Shown here: positions 63,785 to 64,000 of the stretch, in pieces
How the letters are laid out: every line of letters starts with the position of its first letter
How positions within the stretch are numbered: the stretch's first letter is position 1
DNA from: Gloeothece verrucosa PCC 7822
GTDB taxonomy: Bacteria; Cyanobacteriota; Cyanobacteriia; Cyanobacteriales; Microcystaceae
DNA: 64,000 bases
Direction of reading: 5' to 3'
NCBI RefSeq assembly: GCF_000147335.1
Contig: NC_014501.1
Coordinates: 5,882,501 to 5,946,500 of the forward strand
Position numbers and translations under genes: made by a program
Notes under the pieces: model-generated
What the model was told of the DNA's origin: nothing
The model's input: only the letters and a program-made list of their open reading frames with translations
Databases searched by the model: none

Positions 63785-64000
63785 ATGAAATACTCCTTTC
63801 CTGACTTATCTGCTATTAACTGGGAAAAGTTAGCTCAAGATTATTTTAAAGCAACTCAAAAAAGGAAAGTTGCAGAGTCAGGGAAATCTTATCAAACTTG
63901 CGTTACAGGTATTCCTCAAATCCCCTCTTCGATTACACTGCGAGACTATCAACAAACGGCTGTTATCAGTTGGTTTCGCAATCGGGGACGGGGAACTTTA
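63785..64000 (+). CDS. N-terminal part of a DEAD/DEAH helicase-like protein (runs off window)
   Basis: The first 72 residues start MKYSFPDLSAINWEKLAQDYF and include ITLRDYQQTAVISWFRNRGRGTL. That is the Q-motif and lead-in of superfamily 2 helicases, in which the Walker A loop should follow directly after the window end. Many such genes belong to restriction-modification or other defence systems, but nothing in view shows this. The ATG is at 63785. Confidence 0.75.
   Translation, partial: MKYSFPDLSAINWEKLAQDYFKATQKRKVAESGKSYQTCVTGIPQIPSSITLRDYQQTAVISWFRNRGRGTL

Overview
This window is cyanobacterial chromosome, most likely from a large-genome unicellular diazotroph-type lineage (the Cyanothece/Gloeothece/Crocosphaera group); the species is inference. 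Direct support: a PsbQ (CyanoQ) lipoprotein gene, a KaiB-like gene, a group 2 sigma factor, DUF1830/DUF2808/DUF3616/DUF3891 proteins, cyanobacteriochrome-like GAF domains, PEP-CTERM proteins, at least six copies of the octamer GCGATCGC (HIP1), and AT-rich spacers with heptanucleotide repeats related to CTAATGA. No phage, plasmid or rRNA locus is visible.

Layout. 1-3.2 kb: the C-terminus of an RTX-repeat protein, ruvB, hisF, a small membrane protein and tRNA-Ala(GGC). 3.3-10.8 kb: cupin, a lipid-A-disaccharide-synthase-related protein, a 75-bp hairpin repeat, a TnpB relic, DUF3616, GH100 invertase, YebC and ATP-dependent PEP carboxykinase. 11.5-17.9 kb: a PlsY-like/PEP-synthase-like fusion protein, then a 1.42-kb tandem duplication carrying a PEP-CTERM gene (one copy frameshifted), then DUF3891. 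18.2-21.4 kb: transaldolase with EF hands, secreted serine protease, secreted phosphatase. 21.4-29 kb: a signalling block of three histidine kinases and two response regulators plus an MscS channel. 29.6-42 kb: mostly housekeeping (sigma factor, Ca2+/H+ exchanger, pnp, aroK, ubiX, HEAT, GNAT). 42-48 kb: a second PEP-CTERM gene, a candidate structured RNA, an alpha/beta hydrolase without its usual nucleophile, psbQ, an FAD oxidoreductase and a multicopper oxidase. 48-52 kb: an accessory patch with an intact TnpB element, an S41 protease, and a truncated IscB with its candidate omega-RNA, flanked by gene remnants. 52-56 kb: hemD, a KaiB-like gene and a two-gene operon of a coiled-coil membrane protein and a membrane-anchored Hsp70/actin-like ATPase. 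56-64 kb: a diguanylate cyclase with two bilin-type GAF domains, map, proA and the start of a helicase gene cut by the window edge.

How the genes fit together. Carbon metabolism is represented by invertase, transaldolase, PEP carboxykinase and the PEP-synthase-like fusion. Signalling is dense: phosphorelay proteins at 21-28 kb and a predicted light-controlled c-di-GMP enzyme at 56-59 kb. Mobile DNA has visibly edited gene borders. A 125-bp MITE-like element lies 7 bp upstream of a kinase start. Heptamer repeats supply the start codon of three unrelated genes. Two kinds of OMEGA (TnpB/IscB) element lie within 2 kb of each other. A segmental tandem duplication has left gene-end scars at its junction.

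The strongest candidates for undescribed biology are the Hsp70-like/coiled-coil membrane operon next to a KaiB homologue, the dual-GAF diguanylate cyclase, the PlsY/PEP-synthase-like fusion, and the heptamer-derived start codons.
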